Shown: one piece after another, positions 9,202-18,397 of the stretch | Layout of the letters: every line of letters starts with the position of its first letter | Numbering within the stretch: the first letter of the stretch is position 1 | Source: DASQMT01 sp963827335 | GTDB lineage: Bacteria; Actinomycetota; Thermoleophilia; Solirubrobacterales; Solirubrobacteraceae | Reading direction: 5' to 3' | NCBI GenBank assembly: GCA_963827335.1 | Contig: CAWHAP010000008.1 | Coordinates: 11,471 to 75,470 of the forward strand | Length of the DNA stretch: 64,000 bases | The notes under the pieces: generated by a model | Databases searched by the model: none | Seen by the model: only the letters and a program-made list of their open reading frames with translations | What the model was told of the DNA's origin: nothing | Made by a program: the position numbers and the translations under genes

Positions 9202-9471
9202 GACGCGACGTCCGAGCGATTGTGCAGAAACTCGACGACTGTTCGAGTCAAGAAACTTGATTCTTGCGCCGAAGGCCGTCAGCCTACCCGTCGGTAAGAA
9301 CGAACTTGAGCTGAGCTGGACGAGCTCGGCGAACGTTCGGTCACCAGAACAAAACGGAATGCCGGACCGGCGCGCAGGGGAAGCACACCGGAAAGGCACG
9401 GATCGGCTCATGGATGCTCGTTGACCGGCAAGGCGGAACCGGCACCGGAGAGCCAAGGGAGAAAGGCTTCA
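9202..9471 (+). promoter_or_regulatory. Intergenic leader of the secreted DUF11-type protein
   Basis: 270 bp of noticeably lower GC than the surroundings. It holds short inverted repeats, including TCAAG-AAA-CTTGA (9248-9260) overlapping CAAGAA...TTCTTG (9249-9266). A GGGAGAAAGG ribosome-binding site lies just before the ATG at 9472. No confident -35/-10 pair was found. Confidence 0.45.
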
Positions 9472-10935
9472 ATGCAAAAGCAGCGCGTACTGAGGGCACC
9501 GCTCCTGGTGGTTCTCGGACTTCTGACCTTCCTGGTGGTGCCGGCGGCGGCTCAGGCGCACCACATCGATGTGAAGGCCTCGTGTGTCCTGACGAACAAC
9601 GTGGCGACGGTCAACTACACCGTCGACTTCATCCAGTTCAGCGGGACGCCGACGACCGGCGCCAAGGCCAGCACCAAGGGCACCGTCAAGGTGGACAACG
9701 TCGTCAAGACCCAGGTGCCCACCGCCACCATCAACTGGAGCAGCGAGCCGGGCAAGCTGTCGGGCTCGACGCCCGCGGCCGCTGACCAGACGCACGTCGT
9801 GCGCGCCCAGTTCAACTGGGTCGTCAACGGCAAGACCGAGTCCAACGACAAGTCGGTCACGACCAACAAGTGCCCCAAGCCGACGCCCAAGCCGGGCGTC
9901 ACGATCGTCAAGAACGGCCCCGCCACGAAGTACGTCGGCGACCAGGCCACGTTCACGTACACGGTCACCAACACCGGCAACACGACCCTGCCGAACCCGG
10001 TCGTGACGGACGACAAGTGCGCGCCGGTGACCAAGGTCGCCGACGGCCAGAGCGCGTTCGACCCGGGTGACGTCTGGACGTACACCTGCACGACGACGAT
10101 CACCGCCGGGATGGGCGACCAGCTCGTCAACACGGCCTGCGTCGACGTCGGGCCGACCGTGCCGACCAAGCCGTGCGACACGCACACCACCAAGATCAAG
10201 CGGCTCGACGTGACGATCGTCAAGGCCGGCGTGCAGCAGTCCGCCGTGGCCGGCACGCCCGTCGACTTCACGATCACCATCACGAACACGGGCAACGTCA
10301 CCACGACGCCGACCCTGACCGACGTCGCCCCCCAGTGCGACGTCGCCGCGCCGGCGCGCAGCGGCGCCAACGCGGGCGACGCGACGTTCGACCCGGGTGA
10401 CGCGTGGACCTACAGCTGCAAGCAGTCCACGCTGGCCGGCGACGCCTCGGCGAAGAACTGCGCCAAGGTGAAGGCGACCGACGGGGTCAAGGAGACGCCG
10501 GAGAAGGAGGCGTGCGCCACGATCCCGCTGACGCCGCCGAACAACCCGCCCGTCAACCCGCCCGTGAACCCGCCGGTCAACCCGCCGACCACCCCGGACA
10601 CCCCGGGCGGCGGCGTGCTGCCCGAGGAGATCGCGTCCGGCCTCGCCCGGCTCCGTGGTCCCAGCGGCTGCGTCAAGACCGCCTTCCGCGCCCGCGTCTC
10701 GGGCCGGAGCATCGCCTCCGTGCGGTTCTTCGTGGACGGCAAGCTGGTCAAGACCATCAACCGCCAGCGGGCGAGCTACTCCATCAAGGTGAAGCCCAAC
10801 CGCTACGGCTTCGGCCGGCACCGCGTGATCGCGGCGGTGCGCTTCGTCGAGGGCAGCGGCACGTCGGCCCGCCGCCTGCCGCTCACGTTCCGCCGCTGCG
10901 CGCAGGGCGCCGTCGCCCCGCGCTTCACCGGCTGA
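9472..10935 (+). CDS. Secreted surface protein with DUF11-like repeats and PRFTG C-terminus
   Basis: 487 residues, ATG chosen for the SD sequence before it and the clean signal peptide (Arg/Lys N-region, LLVVLGLLTFLVV core, AQAH cleavage region). Next comes a domain of about 110 residues, then two DUF11-type beta-sandwich repeats (each with TNTGN and a FDPGD-WTY-C block). A PPVNPP-type Pro/Asn linker follows (about 360-380), then a C-terminal domain with GCVKTAFRARVSG, two Cys and the end APRFTG. There is no LPXTG or membrane anchor. DUF11 repeats are common in extracellular adhesins and envelope proteins. A perfect hairpin terminator follows the stop. Confidence 0.88.
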   Translation: MQKQRVLRAPLLVVLGLLTFLVVPAAAQAHHIDVKASCVLTNNVATVNYTVDFIQFSGTPTTGAKASTKGTVKVDNVVKTQVPTATINWSSEPGKLSGSTPAAADQTHVVRAQFNWVVNGKTESNDKSVTTNKCPKPTPKPGVTIVKNGPATKYVGDQATFTYTVTNTGNTTLPNPVVTDDKCAPVTKVADGQSAFDPGDVWTYTCTTTITAGMGDQLVNTACVDVGPTVPTKPCDTHTTKIKRLDVTIVKAGVQQSAVAGTPVDFTITITNTGNVTTTPTLTDVAPQCDVAAPARSGANAGDATFDPGDAWTYSCKQSTLAGDASAKNCAKVKATDGVKETPEKEACATIPLTPPNNPPVNPPVNPPVNPPTTPDTPGGGVLPEEIASGLARLRGPSGCVKTAFRARVSGRSIASVRFFVDGKLVKTINRQRASYSIKVKPNRYGFGRHRVIAAVRFVEGSGTSARRLPLTFRRCAQGAVAPRFTG

Positions 10936-10961
10936 ACGCGGCACATCAGACCCAGCCCGGA

Positions 10962-10991
10962 CCGGAGGCCCCGAGCGATCGGGGCCTCCGG
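10962..10991 (+). terminator. Hairpin terminator after secreted protein
   Basis: Perfect 11-bp stem (CCGGAGGCCCC with GGGGCCTCCGG) around an 8-nt loop, 26 bp after the stop codon. There is no U-run, as is usual for high-GC actinobacteria. It also separates the convergent GH3 gene. Confidence 0.8.
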
Positions 10992-11033
10992 CCGTTCCGG
11001 GCCCGGTCGCGCGCCTCGGCCTCGACCTGACGG

Positions 11034-12206
11034 TCAGCCTCTGGGCGGCTGCGCCCCGCGCGCCTTCAGGGCCAGCACGCGCGCCGCGGCCTCGCGCACC
11101 CGGCCGCGGAAGCCGGGCGAGCGCCGGGCGACCGCGAGCAGGTGCCGGCTGACCGGGGCGAACGAGCCCTGGCCCGTGAGCAGCAGCAGATCGGCGCCCG
11201 CCCGCACGGCGCGCTCGGACACGGCGGCGATCCCGCCCGTGGCCAGCGAGGCCCGGGCCTCCATCGAGTCGGTGACCACGACGCCGCGGAACCCGAGCCG
11301 GCGGCGCAGCACGCCCTCGATGATCGGCCGGGACTGCGAGGCGATGCGGTCGCGGTCCAGCGCCGGGTAGCGGGCGTGCCCGATCATCACGAGCGGGACG
11401 CCGGCGTCGACCGCCGCGGCGAACGGCGGCAGGTCGGCGGCCTCGAGCTCGGCGCGGGACCGCGTGATCGTCGCCGGCCCGTCGTCGGTGTTCACGGTGG
11501 CGCCGCCGAGCCCGGGGAAGTGCTTCGCGGTCGCCGCGACGCCGGCGGCCCGCCAGCCCGCGACGGAGGCGGCCATCGCCGTCGCGGCGGCGCCGGGGTC
11601 GGTGGCGAAGGCGCGGCTGGCGAGCGCGGCGCCCGCCACGGTCGGGACGTCGCCGACCGGCGCGAGCGTCACCGTGATCCCGAGCCGCCGGAGCTCGGCG
11701 CCGGCCGCGCGCGCGTCGGCGCGCACGCGGCCCTCGGCCGCCTGGGCGGGGGCGTCGCCCTCGGGCGGCGCCCAGGGCACGATCCGGATCGCGCCGCCCT
11801 CCTGGTCGACGGCGACGAGCGGCCGCCCGCCGGCCTGGCGCAGGCTGCGCGTCAGGGCGCGCAGCTGGGCGGGGGAGGCGACGTTGTCGCGGAACAGGAT
11901 CGCGCCTGCCGCGCGGCGCTCGCGCAGGGCCGCGCGCACGTAGCCCGGCGGGCTCGTACCCGCGAAGCGCAGGACGAGGAGCTGGCCGACCTGCTCGCGC
12001 AGGCGCATCCGGTCCACGGCGGCCGCCTCGGCCGGCTCGGGCGTCGCGTTCGCGGGCGGGACGAGCGCGTTCGGCGCCGTCGCCCCGTCCCGCGCGTCGT
12101 CGCCGCCGGCGGCGGCCCCGACCGCGGCGCCGGCCGCGAACGCGGCGAGCGCGCCGAGCACGAGGTTGCGGCGGCGGCGGTGGATGCTCGGGCGGGGGCC
12201 GGACAC
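11034..12206 (-). CDS. Glycoside hydrolase family 3 (NagZ-like beta-N-acetylhexosaminidase)
   Basis: 390 residues from a GTG start. After a short Arg-rich N-terminus comes one hydrophobic segment (LVLGALAAFAAGAAVGAA), so the enzyme is membrane-tethered or exported. Family 3 signatures: VAVDQEGG, KHFPGLGG near 228, and VVTDSMEA near 310, whose Asp is the nucleophile of the family. Expected activity is release of terminal N-acetylglucosamine or a related sugar from peptidoglycan fragments or glycans. The GTG overlaps the TAG of the upstream oxidase gene by one base (TAGTG), so the two are coupled. Substrate is not provable from sequence alone. Confidence 0.88.
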   Translation of the reverse strand: MSGPRPSIHRRRRNLVLGALAAFAAGAAVGAAAGGDDARDGATAPNALVPPANATPEPAEAAAVDRMRLREQVGQLLVLRFAGTSPPGYVRAALRERRAAGAILFRDNVASPAQLRALTRSLRQAGGRPLVAVDQEGGAIRIVPWAPPEGDAPAQAAEGRVRADARAAGAELRRLGITVTLAPVGDVPTVAGAALASRAFATDPGAAATAMAASVAGWRAAGVAATAKHFPGLGGATVNTDDGPATITRSRAELEAADLPPFAAAVDAGVPLVMIGHARYPALDRDRIASQSRPIIEGVLRRRLGFRGVVVTDSMEARASLATGGIAAVSERAVRAGADLLLLTGQGSFAPVSRHLLAVARRSPGFRGRVREAAARVLALKARGAQPPRG

Positions 12207-13429
12207 TACGCGGCGCGGCGCTCGGCCTCGTCCGCCACGTGGCGGGCGATGGCCAGCGCCGCCGTGGCGCCCGGCGACGGCGCGTTGCGCACGTGGAGCG
12301 CGCGCTCGGTGTGCGAGAAGACGAAGTCGTCGACGAGCCTGCCGTCGCGCCCCAGCGCCTGCGCCCGCACACCGGCCCACCCGGGGAGCGTGTCCTCAGG
12401 CCGGAGCTCGGGCACGTAGCGCGCGGCCGCACGCGTGAGCGCGGCGGCCGAGGCCGCGTGGCGCAGCTCGGTCATGCCGGTGCGCCAGAACCGCCGCGCC
12501 AGCCTCCACGTCCCGGGCCAGCGGAGCGTCTCCCCGAGGTCGCGGCGGCGCACGGCGGTCAGCGCGTAGGCGTCGCGCGCGGGCGCGAGCAGGGCGGTCG
12601 GCCCGATCAGCACGTCGCCGCCGGCGTGGCGCGTCAGGTGCACGCCGAGGAACGGGAGCGTGGGGTCGGGCACCGGGTAGATGAGGCCGCGGACCAGCCC
12701 GGCGCGCTCGGGCGCCAGGCGCAGGTACGCGCCGCGGAAGGGGACGATGCGCGGATCGGCGTCGGCGCCCGCGAGCCGCGCCAGCCGGTCCGACCAGGCG
12801 CCGGCGCAGAACACCGCGAAACCCGCCTCCACCGCGCCGCCGGCGTGGCGCAGCACGACCCGGCGCCCGCCGGCGCCGTTCGCGCCCGCGCGCACCTCGA
12901 TGCCCGTCACGCCCGCACCGCAGTGGATCTCGCCGCCGGCCGCGCGGATGTCGTCGGCCAGCGCGTGGGCCACGCCGGGGAAGTCGACGATCGCCGTCGC
13001 GGGCGAGTGCAGCGCGGCGATCCCCGCCGCGTGCGGCTCGATCTCGCGCAGCTCGTGCGCGTCGAGCCGGCGCAGCCCCGGCACGCCGTTGGCCTCGCCG
13101 CGCCGCTGCAGCTCCTCCAGGCCGGGCAGCTCGGACTCGTCGAGCGCGACGATCACCTTCCCGCAGCGGTCGTAGGTCACGCCGCGCTCGTCGCAGTACT
13201 CGGCCAGCTCGCGCACCCCGGCGACGCACAGCCGCGCCTTCAGCGAGCCGGGGGCGTAGTAGATCCCCGCGTGGGCGACGCCCGAGTTGTGACCGGTCTG
13301 GTGGGCGGCGAGCCGGTCCTCGCGCTCGAGCACCACGACGCGGCGGCCGGCGCCGCGGCGCGCGAGCTCGCGCGCGACGGCGAGGCCGAGGATCCCCCCG
13401 CCCACGATGGCGATGTCGGTCTCGGCCAT
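12206..13429 (-). CDS. lhgO: L-2-hydroxyglutarate oxidase / dehydrogenase-like FAD enzyme
   Basis: 407 residues. The Rossmann FAD site is AIVGGGILGLAVARELARRG, followed by the family block HQTGHNSGVAHAGIYY and ARLCVAG, which is highly characteristic of LhgO/YgaF. The family oxidises L-2-hydroxyglutarate to 2-oxoglutarate, passing electrons to quinone or oxygen. It lies between an amidohydrolase gene (9 nt upstream) and the GH3 gene (1-bp overlap) on the same strand, so the three are probably co-transcribed. The biochemical link between them is not obvious. No motif loss was noticed. Confidence 0.88.
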   Translation of the reverse strand: MAETDIAIVGGGILGLAVARELARRGAGRRVVVLEREDRLAAHQTGHNSGVAHAGIYYAPGSLKARLCVAGVRELAEYCDERGVTYDRCGKVIVALDESELPGLEELQRRGEANGVPGLRRLDAHELREIEPHAAGIAALHSPATAIVDFPGVAHALADDIRAAGGEIHCGAGVTGIEVRAGANGAGGRRVVLRHAGGAVEAGFAVFCAGAWSDRLARLAGADADPRIVPFRGAYLRLAPERAGLVRGLIYPVPDPTLPFLGVHLTRHAGGDVLIGPTALLAPARDAYALTAVRRRDLGETLRWPGTWRLARRFWRTGMTELRHAASAAALTRAAARYVPELRPEDTLPGWAGVRAQALGRDGRLVDDFVFSHTERALHVRNAPSPGATAALAIARHVADEAERRAA

Positions 13430-13438
13430 CCGGGAAGC

Positions 13439-15043
13439 CTAGATAGCGCGGTGCACGATCTCGCCGTCGACGACGGTGAGGAGCACCGGCACCGCCGGCA
13501 GGTCGTCGGCCGGGCAGTCGACCGGGTCGGCGCCGAGGCCGGTGAGGTCCGCGCGCAGGCCCGGCGCGATGCGGCCGTTCAGGTGCGCCTCGCCGACGAT
13601 CCGCGCGGCCTCCGAGGTGTAGCCCTCGAGCGCCTCGAGCGCGCTCAGGCGCTGGCCGGGCAGGAACGGCTCGCGCTCGGGCCGGCCCGGTGCGCGGCGC
13701 AGGCGCGCCCAGGCGAGGCCGGGGCGCGGGTCGAAGCTCGCGACGGGCCAGTCCGAGCCGAGCGCGAGGATGGCGCCGGACCGCCGCACGTCGCGCCAGC
13801 GGAAGCCCGCCGCCACCTGCGCGGGCTGGAGCCGCTCGCGCCAGTTGAACGGACCGGGCTCGTCGAGGCCCTCGGCGTGCAGCGGCTGCATCGAGGCCGC
13901 GACGCCCTCGGGAGCGAGCCGCACGAGCTCGGTGTCGCGCATCGTCTCCAGATGCTCGATCCGGTGCGGCGCGAGGGCGTGCGTGCCGGCGTCGCGGTAG
14001 GCGTCGAGGGCGGCGGCGATCGCGCGGTCGCCGATCGCGTGCGTGGCGCACTGGAAGCCGGCGCGGGCGGCGCGGGCGACGACCTCGGCGTAGCGGCCGG
14101 GGTCGGGCCAGAACGGCTCGGTGCCCTCCCCGTGCGGTCCGGGGGTGAACAGCCACGCGGTGCCGGAGTCGATCACGCCGTCGATGAAGAACTTGGCCAC
14201 CCCGCCGCGCCAGCGGCGGCCGCCGCGGTCGCGCAGCGCGAGCAGCGCCTCGATCTCCTCGTCGCTCACGCCCGGCTCGAAGAGCAGCGGCACGACGCTG
14301 CGGAGCGTGAGGTCGCCGCGCTCCTCGAGCAGCTCCAGGTCCTCGAGCAGCCACGGCCAGCCGAGCATCACGTGCGCGCCGGTGAGGCCGGCCGCGTTCA
14401 TCGCGCGCAGCGTGCCGGCGTAGGCGGCGAGGCGCTCGGGCTGCGTGGGCGAGGGGACGAGCGCCTGCACGAGCTCGACCGCCTCGTGCTCGCGCAGCTC
14501 GCCGGTCGGCACGCCGCCGTCGTCGCAGACGACCGTCGAGCCGGTGCCGAAGTCGCGGTCGCCCTCGACGCCCGCCAGCGCGAGCGCGGACCGGCTCGCG
14601 AGGCTCGAGTGGTAGTCGAAGAACGACAGCAGCGCGGGGGCCCCGCCCGTGGCCTCGGCGATCGCGTCGGCGCCGATCGGCGTGTCGTGGAAGACGTCGT
14701 AGGACAGGCCCCAGCCGAGCACCCACGCGCCGGGATCGCAGCGCGCGCGCTCCGCGGCGACCGCCCTGCGCACCTCGTCGAGCGTCCGCAGGCCGCTGAG
14801 GTCGGCGCCGCGCGTCCCCAGCGTCCCGTGGAACGGATGGATGTGGCTGTCGACGAGGCCGGGGACGAGCGCCATCCCCCGCCCGTCGACGAGCTCGGTC
14901 GCGGGGCCGGCGTGCGCGCGCACCTCCGCGTCGTCGCCGACGGCGACGATCAGGCCGTCGCGGACGGCGACTGCGGAGGCGCGCGGGCGCTCGGGGTCGA
15001 GCGTGCGGATGGCGGCGCCGAGGACGGCGAGATCGGCAGCCAC
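13439..15043 (-). CDS. Amidohydrolase family 3 (YtcJ-like)
   Basis: 534 residues from a GTG start. The metal-binding HxH is in LVDSHIHPFHG near 65, with further ligands in ATHAIGDRA and PHRIEHLETM and the catalytic Asp region in LALGSDWPVAS. This order and the length match the YtcJ/amidohydrolase-3 branch, cytoplasmic metal-dependent hydrolases of cyclic amides or N-acyl compounds. The exact substrate is unknown. The start codon sits in a perfect 12-bp palindrome (GCCACTAGTGGC, 15039-15050), part of which recurs at 15062. First of a probable three-gene operon with lhgO and GH3. Confidence 0.87.
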   Translation of the reverse strand: MAADLAVLGAAIRTLDPERPRASAVAVRDGLIVAVGDDAEVRAHAGPATELVDGRGMALVPGLVDSHIHPFHGTLGTRGADLSGLRTLDEVRRAVAAERARCDPGAWVLGWGLSYDVFHDTPIGADAIAEATGGAPALLSFFDYHSSLASRSALALAGVEGDRDFGTGSTVVCDDGGVPTGELREHEAVELVQALVPSPTQPERLAAYAGTLRAMNAAGLTGAHVMLGWPWLLEDLELLEERGDLTLRSVVPLLFEPGVSDEEIEALLALRDRGGRRWRGGVAKFFIDGVIDSGTAWLFTPGPHGEGTEPFWPDPGRYAEVVARAARAGFQCATHAIGDRAIAAALDAYRDAGTHALAPHRIEHLETMRDTELVRLAPEGVAASMQPLHAEGLDEPGPFNWRERLQPAQVAAGFRWRDVRRSGAILALGSDWPVASFDPRPGLAWARLRRAPGRPEREPFLPGQRLSALEALEGYTSEAARIVGEAHLNGRIAPGLRADLTGLGADPVDCPADDLPAVPVLLTVVDGEIVHRAI

Positions 15044-15064
15044 TAGTGGCCCGGTGAGGAGCCA

Positions 15065-15277
15065 CTAGCGCCGGCGCCAGACGCCGCCGTCGGTGGTCAG
15101 CACGCCGAGCTTGACCGACTTGCCGCAGTGCGGGCAGGTCGCGGTCCCCGCGCACTCGAGGTAGCCGGGGTCAGCCAGCTCGGGGTCGGCGTCGAGGTTC
15201 GCGCACGGGCGCCACCAGTCCTCGAACCGGTCGCCGCACTTCGGGCACTCGACGGTGATCGCCTCGCCGGCGGACAT
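15065..15277 (-). CDS. Small zinc-ribbon protein, 70 aa
   Basis: Two zinc knuckles (VECPKCGDRFEDWW and ATCPHCGKSVKLG) separated by a Leu/Asp-rich middle containing one further Cys pair. Length and layout are typical of small actinobacterial zinc-ribbon proteins of unknown function. It is on the same strand as, and 21 nt upstream of, the amidohydrolase gene. No DNA-binding or enzymatic motif can be named. Confidence 0.75.
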   Translation of the reverse strand: MSAGEAITVECPKCGDRFEDWWRPCANLDADPELADPGYLECAGTATCPHCGKSVKLGVLTTDGGVWRRR

Positions 15278-15327
15278 GTGCGGATCGTACTCCCGGCGCG
15301 GGAGAACGGGGACCGCCCGTCCGTTGC

Positions 15328-15540
15328 ATGGGCATGGACGCTCCTCGCCCGCCGCGCGGCCCGGCCGCCGTCGCGGACGCGCTGACCCGCTCGGGCGCGT
15401 TCGTGGAGTGCGTGTTCTCCTGCCCGGCGTGCGGGCTCGGCGGGACGAGCCTGATCCGGCCGGGCGCGCTCGCCGCCAAGACGTGCCTGGGCTGCGGCGA
15501 GCCGGTCGTGGTGACCGTGCTCGACCGCTTCCCGCGCTAA
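15328..15540 (+). CDS. Small zinc-ribbon protein, 70 aa
   Basis: Cysteines occur as FSCPACGLGG and KTCLGCGEPV, giving a four-Cys zinc ribbon. Two possible starts six bases apart (ATG 15328 or 15334). It is divergent from the preceding zinc-ribbon gene, and its TAA overlaps the stop of the collagen-like gene on the other strand. Function unknown. The two neighbouring zinc ribbons differ in sequence and need not be related. Confidence 0.72.
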   Translation: MGMDAPRPPRGPAAVADALTRSGAFVECVFSCPACGLGGTSLIRPGALAAKTCLGCGEPVVVTVLDRFPR

Positions 15541-16202
15541 GGGCCGTTGATCGCGACCGCGTCCGCGCTGACCGCGATCTGCCAGCGCTCGCCCTGGTCG
15601 CGCAGCGCCAGGGGGTCGGCGCCCGTCACGGCGAGCCGCCGGGCGCCGGCGCCGGAGACGACGATCGTGAACGCGTTCGCGCCGAGGACGTCGTCGACGT
15701 CGGCGTCGAAGCCCGTGCCGGCGAGCAGCACCTCGCAGTCGGGCGTCTGCGGCGGCGCGCAGGTCGTGCGGTAGGCGACGAGGCCGAGCACGGCCGTGCC
15801 GCCCACGAGCACCTGGGCCGACGCGCCCGCGGGGAGGTCGGCGTCGCCGCACAGCAGCCCGAGCTCCGCGGCGCAGCCGCTCGCCCCGGGCTCGCCCGGC
15901 TCGCCGGGATCGCCCGGCGGGCCCGGGAGGCCGTCGAGGCCGGGCAGCGGCTCTGCGCCCGGGTCGAAGCCGTCGTCGGACGGCAGCTGCGCACGCAGCG
16001 CCGGCGACAGCTTGGCCGCGGTGACGGCGCCGCGCGCCAGCTCCTTGCCGGTCAGCGTCCCGCGCTTGACGTTCTTCGCGGTGATCGTACGGGGCGCGAT
16101 GTCGTTGCCGCGGATCTTCGCGGCGGCGTACCCGCTCCCGCCCAGCGCCACGAACAGCGCGAGCGTCGCCGTGACGTTCGCGTAGGAGAGGCGGCGGGGC
16201 AC
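15537..16202 (-). CDS. Collagen-like surface protein
   Basis: 221 residues. The N-terminal export segment is SYANVTATLALFVALGGSGYAA, with the motif ALGG-YAA shared with the protein at 40881-41528. A short helical region with repeats of the type KNVKRGTLTGKEL and GAVTAAKLSP follows. Residues about 88-105 form a Gly-X-Y collagen-like stretch (GLPGPPGDPGEPGEPG). The C-terminal beta-rich domain has three or four Cys and no recognised fold. It is probably exposed on the cell surface. It ends convergently with a zinc-ribbon gene (4-bp overlap). Confidence 0.82.
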   Translation of the reverse strand: MPRRLSYANVTATLALFVALGGSGYAAAKIRGNDIAPRTITAKNVKRGTLTGKELARGAVTAAKLSPALRAQLPSDDGFDPGAEPLPGLDGLPGPPGDPGEPGEPGASGCAAELGLLCGDADLPAGASAQVLVGGTAVLGLVAYRTTCAPPQTPDCEVLLAGTGFDADVDDVLGANAFTIVVSGAGARRLAVTGADPLALRDQGERWQIAVSADAVAINGP

Positions 16203-16258
16203 GGCCCGGACCGTACGCGAGCGGAGGCCGGCCGGTCAACCCGCCGTGCGCACGGCGT

Positions 16259-16768
16259 TCACGGCTGGTCGCCGAGCCGGATCATCTGCAGCATCGACGG
16301 GCGGAACCCGCGCCGCTCGTAGAGCCGGATGGCATCCGCGTTCGTGGCCATCGCGGCCACGAGCACGTCGCGGACGCCGTCGGCGGCGAGCTCGGCGTCG
16401 ATCCGGTCCAGCAGCGCCGCGCCCACCCCGCGGCCGCGCTCCGCGGGCAGCACCGACATCGTCTCGATCTCCGCGACCCGCGCCCCTGCCCGCCAGGTGT
16501 CGTCGAGCTCGGTGTCCTCGGAGGACTTGATCGCCACCATCGCGTAGCCGATCAGCGCGCCGTCGCGCTCGGCGAGGATCGCGAAGCCGCCCTCGGCGAG
16601 GAAGCCGGCGTAGAGCGCGCGCCGCGCCGTCCACGACGCCGCATCGTCGACGAACGGGCCGAGGCGCGGGCCCAGCACGGCCTGGTGGTGATGGTGCAGC
16701 TCCAGCCACAGCGCTCGCAGGCGGTCGAGCGACTCCGGCCCCGCGCGGGAGATCTCGACGCGGCTCAC
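16259..16768 (-). CDS. GNAT family N-acetyltransferase
   Basis: 169 residues with the GNAT acetyl-CoA binding motif A (SVLPAERGRGVGAALLDRI, R-x2-G-x-G/A type) and the closing motif ADAIRLYERRGFRP. Length and layout are those of a single-domain cytoplasmic acetyltransferase. The acceptor (amino acid, small molecule or protein) cannot be predicted. It starts 10 nt downstream of the alpha/beta hydrolase stop on the same strand, so the two are probably co-transcribed. Confidence 0.87.
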   Translation of the reverse strand: MSRVEISRAGPESLDRLRALWLELHHHHQAVLGPRLGPFVDDAASWTARRALYAGFLAEGGFAILAERDGALIGYAMVAIKSSEDTELDDTWRAGARVAEIETMSVLPAERGRGVGAALLDRIDAELAADGVRDVLVAAMATNADAIRLYERRGFRPSMLQMIRLGDQP

Positions 16769-16778
16769 GCCGCCGAGG

Positions 16779-17684
<906 letters not shown>

Positions 17685-17736
17685 GCCCCGAGGCTAGCGG
17701 GTACTTTCCCCCTGTTGAGCCGGGCTTGAGCCGCCG

Positions 17737-18315
17737 ATGATCCACTTGACGCCGATGCACCGCCTGTCCCTCAGCCTGCGCGCCCTCATGCTCGTGCCGC
17801 TGCTCGCCCTCGGGGTGGACCACGCGCGGGCCGGCCTCGCCTGCGGGCCGCGGGCCGAGAGCTGCCTGGAGGCCGCCGGCCATGGCTGGCTCGGGGTCGC
17901 CGGCGTCGTCCTGCTCGTCGTCTACGCCGCTGGGCTGGCGCTCGCGGTCGGCCGGCTCGCCGCCGGGCGCGCGCCCGGGATGCTGCGGCTGTGGCTGCTC
18001 GGCAGCGCCGGCGTCGCCGCCGTCTGCGGCGGCCAGGCGCTCCTCGCCGCCGCGCTCGGCGACGGCGCCGCCCTCGGCGGCGGCTGGACCGAGCTCTCGG
18101 CGTTCTGCCTCGTCGCCGGCGCCGCCCTGGCGCTGGCCCTGCGCGCCGCCCCCGCCGCGGTCGCGCTCGCCCGCTCGCTGCGGCCCGCAGCGCCGCGGCC
18201 GGCCCTCGCGTCCCCGCGGTCGTGGGCGCTGCCGGCCGGCACGGTCGCCGGCTTCCCGCGCGCCCGCCACGGCCTCGTCCCACCGGGCCGCGCGCCGCCC
18301 GCTCCGCTCGACTGA
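17737..18315 (+). CDS. Hypothetical polytopic membrane protein in thiol-oxidation operon
   Basis: 192 residues with about four membrane segments (near 12-26, 50-68, 84-106, 116-134) and a Pro/Arg-rich C-terminal tail. A Cys pair (ACGPRAESC) falls after the first helix, on the likely outer face. It lies 82 bp before a DsbA-like protein and a VKOR protein on the same strand, so a role in envelope thiol chemistry is plausible but only inferred from neighbours. A second in-frame ATG at 17755 is an alternative start. Family not recognised. Confidence 0.7.
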   Translation: MIHLTPMHRLSLSLRALMLVPLLALGVDHARAGLACGPRAESCLEAAGHGWLGVAGVVLLVVYAAGLALAVGRLAAGRAPGMLRLWLLGSAGVAAVCGGQALLAAALGDGAALGGGWTELSAFCLVAGAALALALRAAPAAVALARSLRPAAPRPALASPRSWALPAGTVAGFPRARHGLVPPGRAPPAPLD

Positions 18316-18397
18316 CGGCCCCCTGCGGGCCGTCCGCGTCCGCACGCGCCGCCCTGCCGCGGCGCATCCGCCCAGTCGAGCCCCACGAGGAGCACCC

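Noticed and set aside
9334..9343. LexA/SOS box-like CGAACGTTCG
   Set aside because: The actinobacterial SOS box needs a 4-nt gap between CGAAC and GTTCG; here the half-sites abut, and the gene downstream is not a repair gene.
12239..15046. Plus-strand 935-codon open frame
   Set aside because: Antisense shadow of lhgO and the amidohydrolase; no recognisable domain.
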